From Actinomycetes bacterium (GTDB taxonomy: Bacteria > Actinomycetota > Actinomycetes > Actinomycetales > Cellulomonadaceae), in assembly GCA_023390875.1 (NCBI GenBank), contig JAEWCA010000452.1:1-6784 (forward strand): a stretch of DNA of 6,784 bases, written 5' to 3'. Shown here one piece after another: positions 1 to 6,784 of this stretch; the first letter of the stretch is position 1; each line of letters opens with the position of its first letter. The notes below the pieces were generated by a model, which saw only the letters and a list, made by a program, of their open reading frames with translations, searched no databases and was not told the DNA's origin. The translations under genes were made by a program, and so were the position numbers.

Positions 1-2
1 TC

Positions 3-1820
3 CTCCGCCAGGCGTCGTCCACCACCGGTGGCGCGGCGGCCGACGCGGCGCACGTCGACGTCGTGCGCACGTGGCAGGAGCTGCGCGACGTGCTCGCGGG
101 CCGACCGGGGGGCACGCAGACCGACGCCCGCACGAGCACGGTGCCGCGCATCGTCTACGTCGTCGGCACGATCGACCCGTGGTTGCAGCCCGACGGGACC
201 CGCCTCACGTGCCACGACGTCGAGCGGCAGGTCACGGTGCCCGGCACGACCACGCCGTTCTCGATGGCGGACTACGTCGCGGCGTTCGGTCCGGGCGTCG
301 ACCCGAGCGGACCGCTCGAGCAGGCGCGCGTGGCGGCGGCCGCGCTGCAGGCCGAGCGCACGCTCCAGCACGTGGGCTCCAACGTGACGCTGGTGGGCGT
401 GGGCGAGGACGCGACGGTGGTCGGCGCGTCGCTGCGGATCCGCGACGCGTCCAACGTGATCGTCCGCAACCTCACGCTGCGCGACGCGTACGACTGCTTC
501 CCGCAGTGGGACGCCAACGACGCGGGCGGCAACTGGAACTCGGCGTACGACAACCTGTCGGTCTGGACGTCGACGAGCGTGTGGGTCGACCACAGCACGT
601 TCGACGACGGCGACCACCCGCCGGCGAGCCTCGACGAGGTGTACGGCCGACCGTTCGAGGTGCACGACGGGCTGCTCGACGTGACGCACGGCTCAGACCT
701 GGTGACGATCTCGTACGACCACTTCGACCAGCACGACAAGACGGACCTCATCGGCTCGTCGGACTCGCGCACGCAGGACCGGGGCCAGCACCGCGTGACG
801 TGGCACCACAACCGGTGGACCGACATCGGGCAGCGTGCCCCGCGCGTACGATTCGGTGACGTCCACGTGTACAACAACCTGTACGAGCAGGTGCGGCCCG
901 AGCTCTACGCCGAGGGGGAGTTCTTCCAGTACTACCTGGGCGCCGGCAGGGAGAGCAGCATCGTCGCGGAGAACAACGCGTTCGCGCTGCTCGACGGTGC
1001 AGACCCGGCCACGGTGATCGCCGGGTGGGGCGGCACCCAGCTGCGCGAGACCGGGTCGCTCGTGAACGGCTCGCCCGTCGACCTGCTCGCGGCGTACAAC
1101 GCCACGGCCACCGCACCCCTGTCGCCCGACGTCCGGTGGAACCCCGCCGACGCGTACGCGTACACGCTCGACGACACGGCGACCGTCGCGGCGACCGTCC
1201 GGGCCCAGGCCGGCGCAGGCGTGCTCGACTCGGGCACCCCGGTGGCGTCCGCCCCGCCCGGCATCCCGGTGGTCCGCGACGACAACGGCTGGGACACCGG
1301 TCTGCGTGACGGCGACTACACCGTGAGCGCCGACCTGTGGTGGGGCCAGAACGCGACCGTCGCGAAGCTGTACGAGAACGGCGCGCTCGTCGGCGCGCAG
1401 TGGCTGACCGGCACGACACCCGCTCCGCAGCACGTCGCGTTCCCCGTGACGGGCCGCGTGAACGGCTCCTACGAGTACGTCGTCGAGCTGCTCAACCCCT
1501 ACGGCGAGACCCGCTCCCGCCCGCACACGGTCGTCGTGCGCGACGCGCCCCCGGGGCGCGCACAGATCCAGGCGACGCAGACCGGCAGCGACCTCGTCGT
1601 CACCACCACGCTCTGGTGGGGCACCAACGGCGACGAGTACGTGCTGACGCTCGACGGCGTCGAGGTCGGCCACCAGGCGCTCGTGCCCGCCACGCCCGCG
1701 CGCCAGACGGTCCGCACGACGCTCAGCGGCATCGCGCCCGGCACGCACGTGCTGGTCGCGGAGCTGCGCAACGCCGCCGGGTCGACCGCGACCGCCCCGG
1801 TCACGGTGAGGGTCCGCTGA
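3..1820 (+). CDS. Pectate lyase, polysaccharide lyase family 1, with two C-terminal Ig-like modules (5' partial)
   Basis: The gene is open from the first complete codon of the window, so its start and signal peptide lie upstream. The GTG at 63 is internal: the codons before it continue the usual family lead-in (VDVVRTWQELRDVL). Residues are numbered here from codon 63. The PL1 beta-helix covers about 1-320, with family blocks VYVVGTID (31-38), FPQWDANDAGGNWNS (146-160), VWVDHSTF (173-180), HDGLLDVTHG (201-210), HDKTDLIGSSDS (224-235) and RAPRVRFGDVHVYNN (258-272). By comparison with Bacillus subtilis Pel, D150, D202 and D206 would bind calcium, K226 and R263 bind substrate, and R258 would be the catalytic base. 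The spacing from D202 through K226 and R258 to R263 equals that of Pel as I remember it. Predicted activity is calcium-dependent beta-elimination of polygalacturonate outside the cell. Residues 401-585 form two Ig/FnIII-like modules. Family assignment is firm; substrate detail and secretion are inferred. Confidence 0.93.
   Translation, partial: LRQASSTTGGAAADAAHVDVVRTWQELRDVLAGRPGGTQTDARTSTVPRIVYVVGTIDPWLQPDGTRLTCHDVERQVTVPGTTTPFSMADYVAAFGPGVDPSGPLEQARVAAAALQAERTLQHVGSNVTLVGVGEDATVVGASLRIRDASNVIVRNLTLRDAYDCFPQWDANDAGGNWNSAYDNLSVWTSTSVWVDHSTFDDGDHPPASLDEVYGRPFEVHDGLLDVTHGSDLVTISYDHFDQHDKTDLIGSSDSRTQDRGQHRVTWHHNRWTDIGQRAPRVRFGDVHVYNNLYEQVRPELYAEGEFFQYYLGAGRESSIVAENNAFALLDGADPATVIAGWGGTQLRETGSLVNGSPVDLLAAYNATATAPLSPDVRWNPADAYAYTLDDTATVAATVRAQAGAGVLDSGTPVASAPPGIPVVRDDNGWDTGLRDGDYTVSADLWWGQNATVAKLYENGALVGAQWLTGTTPAPQHVAFPVTGRVNGSYEYVVELLNPYGETRSRPHTVVVRDAPPGRAQIQATQTGSDLVVTTTLWWGTNGDEYVLTLDGVEVGHQALVPATPARQTVRTTLSGIAPGTHVLVAELRNAAGSTATAPVTVRVR
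1263..1817 (+). repeat. Tandem pair of related Ig/FnIII-like modules in the pectate lyase C-terminus
   Basis: Two successive protein segments of about 90 residues align with each other: 401-494 and 495-585, counted from codon 63. Both carry a central strand with an LWWG-x-N core (LWWGQN at 425-430, LWWGTN at 518-523), followed by a short residue run ending in a turn such as ENG or DGV. Both end with a similar strand pair (YVVELLNPYGETR against VLVAELRNAAGST) and a terminal V-x-V strand. They resemble the beta-sandwich modules attached to many secreted chitinases and other polysaccharide-degrading enzymes of actinomycetes and bacilli. Their role here could be spacing, stability or polymer binding; the sequence does not decide. 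The similarity is seen in protein, with no obvious DNA-level repeat, so the duplication is old. Confidence 0.72.
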
Positions 1821-1824
1821 CACG

Positions 1825-1863
1825 ACGGGTGCCGCCGCCGGCCAGGCCGGCCGCGGCACCCGT
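1825..1863 (+). terminator. GC-rich hairpin after the pectate lyase, probable intrinsic terminator
   Basis: The outer stem is 11 perfect base pairs, ACGGGTGCCGC (1825-1835) with GCGGCACCCGT (1853-1863). After a single C-C mismatch the stem continues with GCCGGC (1837-1842) pairing to GCCGGC (1846-1851) around a CAG loop. It starts five bases after the lyase stop codon. No T-run follows, which is common for actinobacterial terminators. It probably insulates the lyase from ileS, but transcript data would be needed to show termination. Confidence 0.75.
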
Positions 1864-1867
1864 GCGT

Positions 1868-1873
1868 TACCCT
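1868..1873 (+). promoter_or_regulatory. Possible -10 element (TACCCT) of the ileS-folC promoter
   Basis: TACCCT fits the TANNNT pattern of actinobacterial housekeeping promoters and sits just upstream of the T-box Stem I. A start point near 1880 would give a transcript that begins immediately before the riboswitch. No TTGACA-like -35 is visible: the expected place, about 1845-1850, falls inside the terminator hairpin and reads GGCCGG. The call rests on the hexamer and its position only. Confidence 0.4.
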
Positions 1874-1883
1874 GGGCCGCACA

Positions 1884-2093
1884 GGCGTCGACCCGGCCAT
1901 CACCGGCGAGCCTCCGGAAGAACGGGCGTCCGCGCCCCAGTAGAACCGGACGGGGCAGGCCCGTCACAGCCGCAGCAGAGTGGTCGACGACCCGGACAGG
2001 GGAGCCGGCAAGCGAGGTGGTACCGCGGTGGTCCCCTGACCGGGGGGTGATCGTCCTCGCAGCCGTGAGCGACATCGACCAGGAGACCCCCGG
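1884..2093 (+). ncRNA. Isoleucine T-box riboswitch, actinobacterial ileS type with ultrashort Stem I, translational control
   Basis: The leader carries the T-box core AGGTGGTACCGCGG (2015-2028). Stem I is very short: GGC (1884-1886) pairs with GCC (1910-1912), and CCGG (1893-1896) pairs with CCGG (1903-1906). The six-base loop holds ATC (1899-1901), an isoleucine codon, as specifier. Stem II is TCCGG/CCGGA (1913-1917, 1946-1950) plus GGGCG/CGCCC (1924-1928, 1933-1937), flanking the AGTAGAA S-turn strand (1939-1945). Stem IIA is ACGGG/CCCGT (1950-1954, 1960-1964). The discriminator TGGT (2018-2021) matches the ACCA end of tRNA-Ile. The antisequestrator helix is GCGAGG (2012-2017) with CCTCGC (2055-2060). 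Known ileS leaders of mycobacteria and nocardiae share this layout and control translation initiation: uncharged tRNA-Ile stabilises the antisequestrator and frees the ribosome-binding site. Stem III between 1970 and 2010 has competing foldings and is not settled. Confidence 0.94.
2081..2085 (+). promoter_or_regulatory. Ribosome-binding site of ileS, target of the T-box switch
   Basis: AGGAG lies seven bases before the GTG start at 2093, an ideal spacing. In the alternative leader fold AGGA (2081-2084) can pair with TCCT (2054-2057), a stretch that overlaps the 3' strand of the antisequestrator. The same bases therefore cannot serve both folds, as expected for a switch that hides and releases the site. 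Confidence 0.85.
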
Positions 2094-5000
2094 TGACTCC
2101 CGCCGCGAAGTACCCGCTGCACCGCCCCGACTCGCCCGTCCCCGCCTCGCCGGACCTGCCGAACCTCGAGCGCGACGTCCTGAAGTTCTGGGAGTCGGAC
2201 GGCACGTTCCAGGCGTCGATCGACCAGCGCGACGCGGGCGAGCACGGCAGCAACGAGTACGTCTTCTACGACGGCCCGCCGTTCGCCAACGGGCTGCCGC
2301 ACTACGGCCACCTGCTCACGGGGTACGCGAAGGACGTCGTGCCGCGCTACCAGACGATGCGCGGCCACCGGGTCGAGCGGCGGTTCGGCTGGGACACGCA
2401 CGGGCTGCCGGCCGAGCTCGAGGCGCAGCGTGTGCTGGGCATCACCGAGAAGTCGCAGATCGAGGACCTCGGGATCGCGAAGTTCAACGACGCGTGCCGC
2501 GCGTCGGTGCTCAAGTACACGGGCGAGTGGCGCGAGTACGTGACCCGTCAGGCACGGTGGGTGGACTTCGACCACGACTACAAGACGCTCGACACCACGT
2601 TCATGGAGTCGGCGATCTGGGCGTTCAAGCAGCTGTACGACAAGGGCCTGGCCTACGAGGGCCACCGGGTGCTGCCGTACTGCTGGGTCGACGAGACGCC
2701 GCTGTCCAACCACGAGCTGCGCATGGACGACGACGTGTACGCGTCGCGCCAGGACCCGGCGCTCACGGTCGGCCTGCGCCTCGAGACGGGCGAGCTCGCG
2801 CTCATCTGGACGACGACCCCGTGGACGCTGCCGAGCAACCTGGCCGTCGCGGTCGGCCCGGAGATCGAGTACGTCGTCGTGGAGCCCGCCGCGGACTCGC
2901 CGTTCGCGCAGACCCACCCCGGCGAGCGCGTGCTGCTGGCCGCCCCACGCCTCGCCGCGTACGCGCGCGAGCTCGGCGAGGCCACGGTCGTCGAGACGGT
3001 CCTGGGGGCGGACCTCGCCGGTCGCCGCTACACGCCGCCGTTCGACTACTTCGCGGGCCACGAGAACGCGCACCAGGTGCTGCTCGGCGACTTCGTCACC
3101 ACCGAGGACGGCTCGGGCATCGTGCACATGGCGCCCGCGTTCGGCGAGGACGACATGGTCGCGTGCGAGGCCGCGGGCATCGCCCCGACGGTCCCGGTCG
3201 ACTCGCGCGGCCGCTTCACGGTCGAGGTGCCGGACTACGAGGGCCAGCAGGTCTTCGAGGCGAACAAGCCGATCATCGCGGACCTCAAGAACGGCACGGG
3301 CCCGCTCGCGCGCACGGCCGCCGAGCAGCGCGCGGTGCTCGTCCGGCACGAGACGTACGAGCACTCGTACCCGCACTGCTGGCGCTGCCGGAACCCGCTG
3401 ATCTACAAGGCGGTGTCGTCCTGGTTCGTGCGGGTCACGGAGTTCCGCGACCGCATGGTCGAGCTCAACCAGGAGATCACCTGGACGCCCGAGCACATCA
3501 AGGACGGCCAGTTCGGCAAGTGGCTGTCGAACGCGCGCGACTGGTCGATCAGCCGCAACCGCTACTGGGGCACGCCGATCCCGGTGTGGGTGTCGGACGA
3601 CCCGCGGTTCCCGCGCGTCGACGTGTACGGCTCGCTCGCCGAGCTCGAGGCGGACTTCGGGCGGCTCCCCACGAACGACAAGGGCGAGCCCGACCTGCAC
3701 CGCCCGTTCATCGACGACCTCACGCGCCCGAACCCGGACGACCCGTCCGGGCAGGCCACGATGCGCCGGATCGCCGACGTGTTCGACGTGTGGTTCGACT
3801 CCGGCTCGATGCCGTTCGCGCAGGTGCACTACCCGTTCGAGAACGCCGACTGGTTCGAGCACCACTACCCGGGCGACTTCATCGTCGAGTACATCGGGCA
3901 GACGCGCGGCTGGTTCTACACGCTGCACGTGCTGGCCACGGCGATCTTCGACCGCCCGGCGTTCCGCAACGTCCTGTGCCACGGGATCGTGCTCGGCGAC
4001 GACGGCCGCAAGGCCAGCAAGTCGCTGCGCAACTTCCCGGACCCGGCGCAGATGTGGGACGTGTACGGCTCGGACGCGGTGCGCTGGTCGCTCATGTCGT
4101 CGTCGATCCTGCGCGGCGGCAACCTCGTCGTCACCGAGGAGGGGATCCGCGACGGCGTCCGCCAGGTGCTGCTGCCGCTGTGGAGCACGTACTACTTCTT
4201 CACGCTGTACGCAGGTGCCGCGGCCGGGGGAGCGGGGTGCGCGGCGAAGCCGGTCGACGCCGCGCGCGCCGAGGGCCTGCCGCCGATGGACCGGTACGTC
4301 CTGGCGCGCACCCGCGACCTCGTCACCACGGTGACGACGCACCTCGACGCGTACGACATCGCGGCGGCGTGCGAGGCCGTGCGTGAGCACCTCGACGTGC
4401 TGACCAACTGGTACGTGCGGACGCAGCGGGACCGGTTCTGGGCGGAGGACGCCGACGCGTTCGACACGCTCTGGACGAGCCTCGAGGTGCTCAACCGCGT
4501 CATGGCGCCGCTCGCGCCGCTCCTCACGGAGGAGGTCTGGCGGGGCCTGACCGGTGGCCGCAGCGTGCACCTGGAGGACTGGCCCACGGCCGACGAGCCC
4601 GGGCTGGTGGCCGACGACGCGCTCGTCGCCGCGATGGACGAGGTCCGCTCGGTGGTGTCCACCGCGCTCGGCCTGCGCAAGGCCGCGGGCGTCCGGGTGC
4701 GGCAGCCGCTGCGCACGCTCACGGTCGCGGTCGACGACCCGTCGGCGCTGCAGCCGTACGTGGGCCTGCTCGCGGGCGAGCTCAACGTCAAGGCCGTCGA
4801 CCTGGTGGCCGCCGACGCGGGTGCCGCGGAGCGGTTCGGCATCACGCAGCGGCTCGCGGTGAACGCCCGTGCCGCGGGTCCGCGCCTGGGTCGCGGGGTG
4901 CAGGGCGTCATCCAGGGGGCGAAGGCCGGTGCGTGGCGCACGGATGCGCAGGGTGCGGTCGTCGTGACCGTGGCCGACGGCACCGACGTCGCGCTCGAGC

Positions 5001-5368
5001 CCGCCGAGTACGAGCTCACGACGGTCGTGGCGTCGGCCGAGGACGGCTCCGAGCCGACCGCGGCCGCCGCGGTCCTGGCCGGCGGCGGGTTCGTGGTGCT
5101 CGACCTCGCGCTCGACGACGACCTGCGCGCCGAGGGGTACGCCCGCGACGTCGTCCGGGCCGTGCAGGACGCGCGCAAGGCCGCGGGCCTGCAGGTCGGC
5201 GACCGGATCGTGCTGCAGCTCGACGTGCCGGCCGAGCATGTCGCGGCGGTCGAGGCGCACCGCGAGTTCATCGGCCGCGAGACGCTCGCGGTGTCGATCG
5301 AGGTCGCGCCGGCGGCGGCGCTGCAGGTGGCCGTCGCCGCCGTCGAGGCGGGCGGGTACGAGGCATGA
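2093..5368 (+). CDS. ileS: Isoleucyl-tRNA synthetase, type 2 (eukaryotic-like)
   Basis: This cytoplasmic class I synthetase charges tRNA-Ile with isoleucine using ATP. GTG 2093 is the start: an in-frame TGA at 2066 with no start codon between excludes a longer form, and AGGAG is seven bases upstream. The 1091-residue protein has the HIGH motif as PHYGH (69-73) and the KMSKS motif as KASKS (640-644). The CP1 editing domain includes the threonine-rich [10 protein letters not shown] (240-249) and [11 protein letters not shown] (344-354). In the latter, H345 and D354 match the editing His and Asp of the Escherichia coli enzyme in spacing. CWRC (429-432) may bind zinc, WFDSGS (567-572) is typical of the catalytic domain, and the helical anticodon-binding domain runs from about 732 to 830. 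The protein is longer than the usual 930-940 residues of bacterial type 1 enzymes. It has no cysteines in its C-terminal third, so it lacks the type 1 zinc ribbon. It is controlled by the T-box leader and overlaps folC. Confidence 0.98.
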   Translation: MTPAAKYPLHRPDSPVPASPDLPNLERDVLKFWESDGTFQASIDQRDAGEHGSNEYVFYDGPPFANGLPHYGHLLTGYAKDVVPRYQTMRGHRVERRFGWDTHGLPAELEAQRVLGITEKSQIEDLGIAKFNDACRASVLKYTGEWREYVTRQARWVDFDHDYKTLDTTFMESAIWAFKQLYDKGLAYEGHRVLPYCWVDETPLSNHELRMDDDVYASRQDPALTVGLRLETGELALIWTTTPWTLPSNLAVAVGPEIEYVVVEPAADSPFAQTHPGERVLLAAPRLAAYARELGEATVVETVLGADLAGRRYTPPFDYFAGHENAHQVLLGDFVTTEDGSGIVHMAPAFGEDDMVACEAAGIAPTVPVDSRGRFTVEVPDYEGQQVFEANKPIIADLKNGTGPLARTAAEQRAVLVRHETYEHSYPHCWRCRNPLIYKAVSSWFVRVTEFRDRMVELNQEITWTPEHIKDGQFGKWLSNARDWSISRNRYWGTPIPVWVSDDPRFPRVDVYGSLAELEADFGRLPTNDKGEPDLHRPFIDDLTRPNPDDPSGQATMRRIADVFDVWFDSGSMPFAQVHYPFENADWFEHHYPGDFIVEYIGQTRGWFYTLHVLATAIFDRPAFRNVLCHGIVLGDDGRKASKSLRNFPDPAQMWDVYGSDAVRWSLMSSSILRGGNLVVTEEGIRDGVRQVLLPLWSTYYFFTLYAGAAAGGAGCAAKPVDAARAEGLPPMDRYVLARTRDLVTTVTTHLDAYDIAAACEAVREHLDVLTNWYVRTQRDRFWAEDADAFDTLWTSLEVLNRVMAPLAPLLTEEVWRGLTGGRSVHLEDWPTADEPGLVADDALVAAMDEVRSVVSTALGLRKAAGVRVRQPLRTLTVAVDDPSALQPYVGLLAGELNVKAVDLVAADAGAAERFGITQRLAVNARAAGPRLGRGVQGVIQGAKAGAWRTDAQGAVVVTVADGTDVALEPAEYELTTVVASAEDGSEPTAAAAVLAGGGFVVLDLALDDDLRAEGYARDVVRAVQDARKAAGLQVGDRIVLQLDVPAEHVAAVEAHREFIGRETLAVSIEVAPAAALQVAVAAVEAGGYEA

Positions 5369-6750
5369 GCAAGCGCGACAAGGGTGCCGACCACGTGCGC
5401 GCGCAGCAGGCCCGTGAGGCGCGCGAGGCGGCCGACGAGGTCTACCAGGCGATCCTGGCGCGCGCGCCCGAGCACGACATCGACCCGACGCTCGACCGCG
5501 TCCGGGCCGTGTGCGAGCTCATGGGCGACCCGCAGAAGGCGTACCGGACCATCCACCTGACCGGCACGAACGGCAAGACCTCGACGAGCCGCATGGTCGA
5601 GCGGCTGCTGCGCGAGCACGGCCTGCGCACGGGGCGGTTCACGAGCCCGCACCTCACGCGCGTCAACGAGCGGATCGCGATCGACGGCGAGCCCATCAGC
5701 GACGAGCGGTTCGTCGAGGTGTGGCAGGACGTCGCGCCGTACGTGCACCTGGTCGACACGCGGTCGGCCGAGCGGGGCGAGCCGCGGCTGTCGTTCTTCG
5801 AGGTGTTCACGGTGATGGCGTTCGCCGCCTTCGCCGACGCACCCGTGGACGTCGCGGTGGTCGAGGTCGGGCTCGGCGGGCGCTGGGACTCGACGAACGT
5901 CGTCGACGGCGAGGTCGCGGTCGTCACCCCGATCGCGATGGACCACGAGCGCTACCTGGGCGACACCCTCGTCGAGATCGCGTCGGAGAAGTCGGGGATC
6001 GTCAAAGACGGCGCGACGCTCGTGATGGCCCGTCAGCAGGAGGACGTCGAGGGCGTGCTGCTCGCGGCGGCCGCCGAGCGCGGTGCGCGGGTGATCCGCG
6101 AGGAGGTCGACGTCGCGGTCGTCGAGCGCGCGGTGGCGGTGGGTGGCCAGCTGCTCACGCTGCGCGGCACGGGCGGCGTCTACACGGACGTGTTCCTGCC
6201 GCTGCACGGCGAGTTCCAGGCGCACAACGCGCTGCTCGCGCTCGTCGCCGTCGAGGCGTTCCTCACCGGGGGAGCGGCGCTCGACGCGGGCGTGGTCGAG
6301 GCGGCGTTCGCCGACGTCAGCTCGCCGGGCCGCATGGAGATCGTCCGGGCCAGCCCGACGGTCATCGTCGACGGTGCGCACAACCCGGCCGGCGTCGAGG
6401 CCCTCGTGGAGTCGCTCGAGGAGGCGTTCCACTTCCAGCGGCTCGTCGGCGTGGTCGGCGTCATGGCCGACAAGGACCCCGAGGGGATCCTGGCGCTGCT
6501 CGAGCCCGTGCTGGCCGAGGTCGTCGTGACTCGCGCGTCCACGTCCCGGGCCCTCGACCCCGAGGAGCTGGCCGAGGTCGCGCGCGACGTGTTCGGCGAG
6601 GACCGCGTCCACGTCGTCGAGCGGCTCGACGACGCGGTGGACCTCGCGGCCGCCCGTGCGGAGCGCGACGTCGAGCGCGGGGCGGCGGTGCTCGTGACGG
6701 GCTCGATCGTGCTGGTCGCGGAGGCGCGGATCCTGCTGGGCCGTCCCTGA
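5365..6750 (+). CDS. folC: Bifunctional dihydrofolate synthase / folylpolyglutamate synthase
   Basis: This Mur-ligase-family cytoplasmic enzyme joins glutamate to dihydropteroate and extends the glutamate tail of folates, with ATP forming an acyl-phosphate intermediate. The 461-residue product, close to family length, has the P-loop TGTNGKTS (66-73), the loop FTSPHL (92-97), [12 protein letters not shown] (167-178), and EKSGIVK (208-214), where K209 matches the lysine that is carbamylated in family structures. SPGRMEI (320-326) joins the domains and DGAHNP (336-341) lies in the C-terminal domain. The first 25 residues are a charged, probably helical extension. ATG 5365 is chosen because it overlaps the ileS stop as ATGA and the family homology begins soon after it. 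Only a weak GGCGGG (5351-5356) could act as ribosome-binding site, so translation probably depends on ribosomes finishing ileS. Whether both activities are present cannot be read from sequence alone. Confidence 0.96.
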   Translation: MSKRDKGADHVRAQQAREAREAADEVYQAILARAPEHDIDPTLDRVRAVCELMGDPQKAYRTIHLTGTNGKTSTSRMVERLLREHGLRTGRFTSPHLTRVNERIAIDGEPISDERFVEVWQDVAPYVHLVDTRSAERGEPRLSFFEVFTVMAFAAFADAPVDVAVVEVGLGGRWDSTNVVDGEVAVVTPIAMDHERYLGDTLVEIASEKSGIVKDGATLVMARQQEDVEGVLLAAAAERGARVIREEVDVAVVERAVAVGGQLLTLRGTGGVYTDVFLPLHGEFQAHNALLALVAVEAFLTGGAALDAGVVEAAFADVSSPGRMEIVRASPTVIVDGAHNPAGVEALVESLEEAFHFQRLVGVVGVMADKDPEGILALLEPVLAEVVVTRASTSRALDPEELAEVARDVFGEDRVHVVERLDDAVDLAAARAERDVERGAAVLVTGSIVLVAEARILLGRP

Positions 6751-6764
6751 CGTCCTGCTGCGGC

Positions 6765-6784
6765 GCCTGCACGAACGTGCAGGC
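6765..6784 (+). terminator. Perfect inverted repeat after folC, candidate terminator cut off by the window end
   Basis: GCCTGCACG (6765-6773) and CGTGCAGGC (6776-6784) are exact reverse complements around AA, giving an eight-pair stem with a GAAC loop. It lies 14 bases after the folC stop codon and ends on the last base of the window, so any T-run or longer stem is out of view. Position and symmetry suggest a transcript end, but an operon continuing past folC is also possible. Confidence 0.55.

Noticed and set aside
63..65. GTG at 63 as the true start of the pectate lyase
   Set aside because: The frame is open to the window edge and codons 3-62 continue the expected N-terminal lead-in. No ribosome-binding site precedes it, and a start here would give a secreted-type enzyme no signal peptide.
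693..2075. - strand open frame opposite the pectate lyase and the T-box
   Set aside because: Composition is typical of a mirror frame, and it runs through the terminator hairpin and the riboswitch. No motif or ribosome-binding site supports it.
2065..2100. GTG at 2065 as a leader peptide or earlier ileS start
   Set aside because: It is not in the ileS frame, has no ribosome-binding site at a proper distance and lies within the switch helix. The ileS frame itself has a TGA at 2066.
2017..4386. + strand 789-codon frame overlapping ileS
   Set aside because: It is out of frame with ileS, rich in Arg, Pro and Ala, and starts inside the T-box discriminator.
1964..5260. Very long open frame (1098 codons) on the - strand opposite ileS
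   Set aside because: It is opposite a well-supported gene, its protein is rich in Arg, Val, His, Asp and Leu without family motifs, and it crosses the T-box leader. It is a codon-bias shadow of high-GC DNA.
4933..5364. Extension of the folC frame upstream of ATG 5365
   Set aside because: This part overlaps the ileS C-terminus out of frame and encodes arginine-rich low-complexity sequence, while the folC family homology begins after 5365.
4192..6612. Long - strand open frame (806 codons) opposite the ileS 3' end and folC
   Set aside because: It spans two real genes on the other strand, shows low-complexity composition and has no recognisable domain; a GC-bias artefact.
1..6784. CRISPR array, insertion sequence, tRNA gene or phage element
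   Set aside because: No direct-repeat and spacer pattern, transposase, terminal inverted repeats, tRNA cloverleaf or integrase was seen. The DNA is nearly filled by three ordinary genes and one riboswitch.

Overview
The window is high-GC DNA with codons strongly biased to G or C at the third position. This, together with an actinobacterial-type isoleucine T-box leader and a eukaryotic-like (type 2) isoleucyl-tRNA synthetase, points to an actinomycete. A plant-material-degrading member of the Micrococcales such as Cellulomonas is a reasonable guess, but the genus is inferred and not proven. All three genes lie on the + strand.

Region 1 (1-1820) is the 3' part of a secreted-type pectate lyase of polysaccharide lyase family 1. 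Its start and presumed signal peptide lie upstream of the window. The catalytic beta-helix is followed by two related Ig/FnIII-like modules. Region 2 (1821-2092) is a dense intergenic stretch of 272 bases. It begins with a strong GC-rich hairpin that probably ends the lyase transcript. A possible -10 element follows five bases after the outer stem, and then a complete isoleucine T-box riboswitch with specifier, Stem II, Stem IIA, discriminator and ribosome-binding site. Region 3 (2093-5368) is ileS. Region 4 (5365-6750) is folC, which overlaps ileS by four bases (ATGA). The window ends in the second arm of a perfect inverted repeat that may be a terminator.

The leader is predicted to sense uncharged tRNA-Ile (specifier ATC, discriminator TGGT) and to expose the ileS ribosome-binding site when isoleucyl-tRNA is scarce. 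Because folC starts inside the ileS stop codon, its translation is probably coupled to ileS, so the same switch may influence folate polyglutamylation. The pectate lyase looks functionally unrelated and separately transcribed.

I found no new defence, mobile or biosynthetic system. The most informative part is the T-box leader, where two mutually exclusive structures can be drawn base by base.
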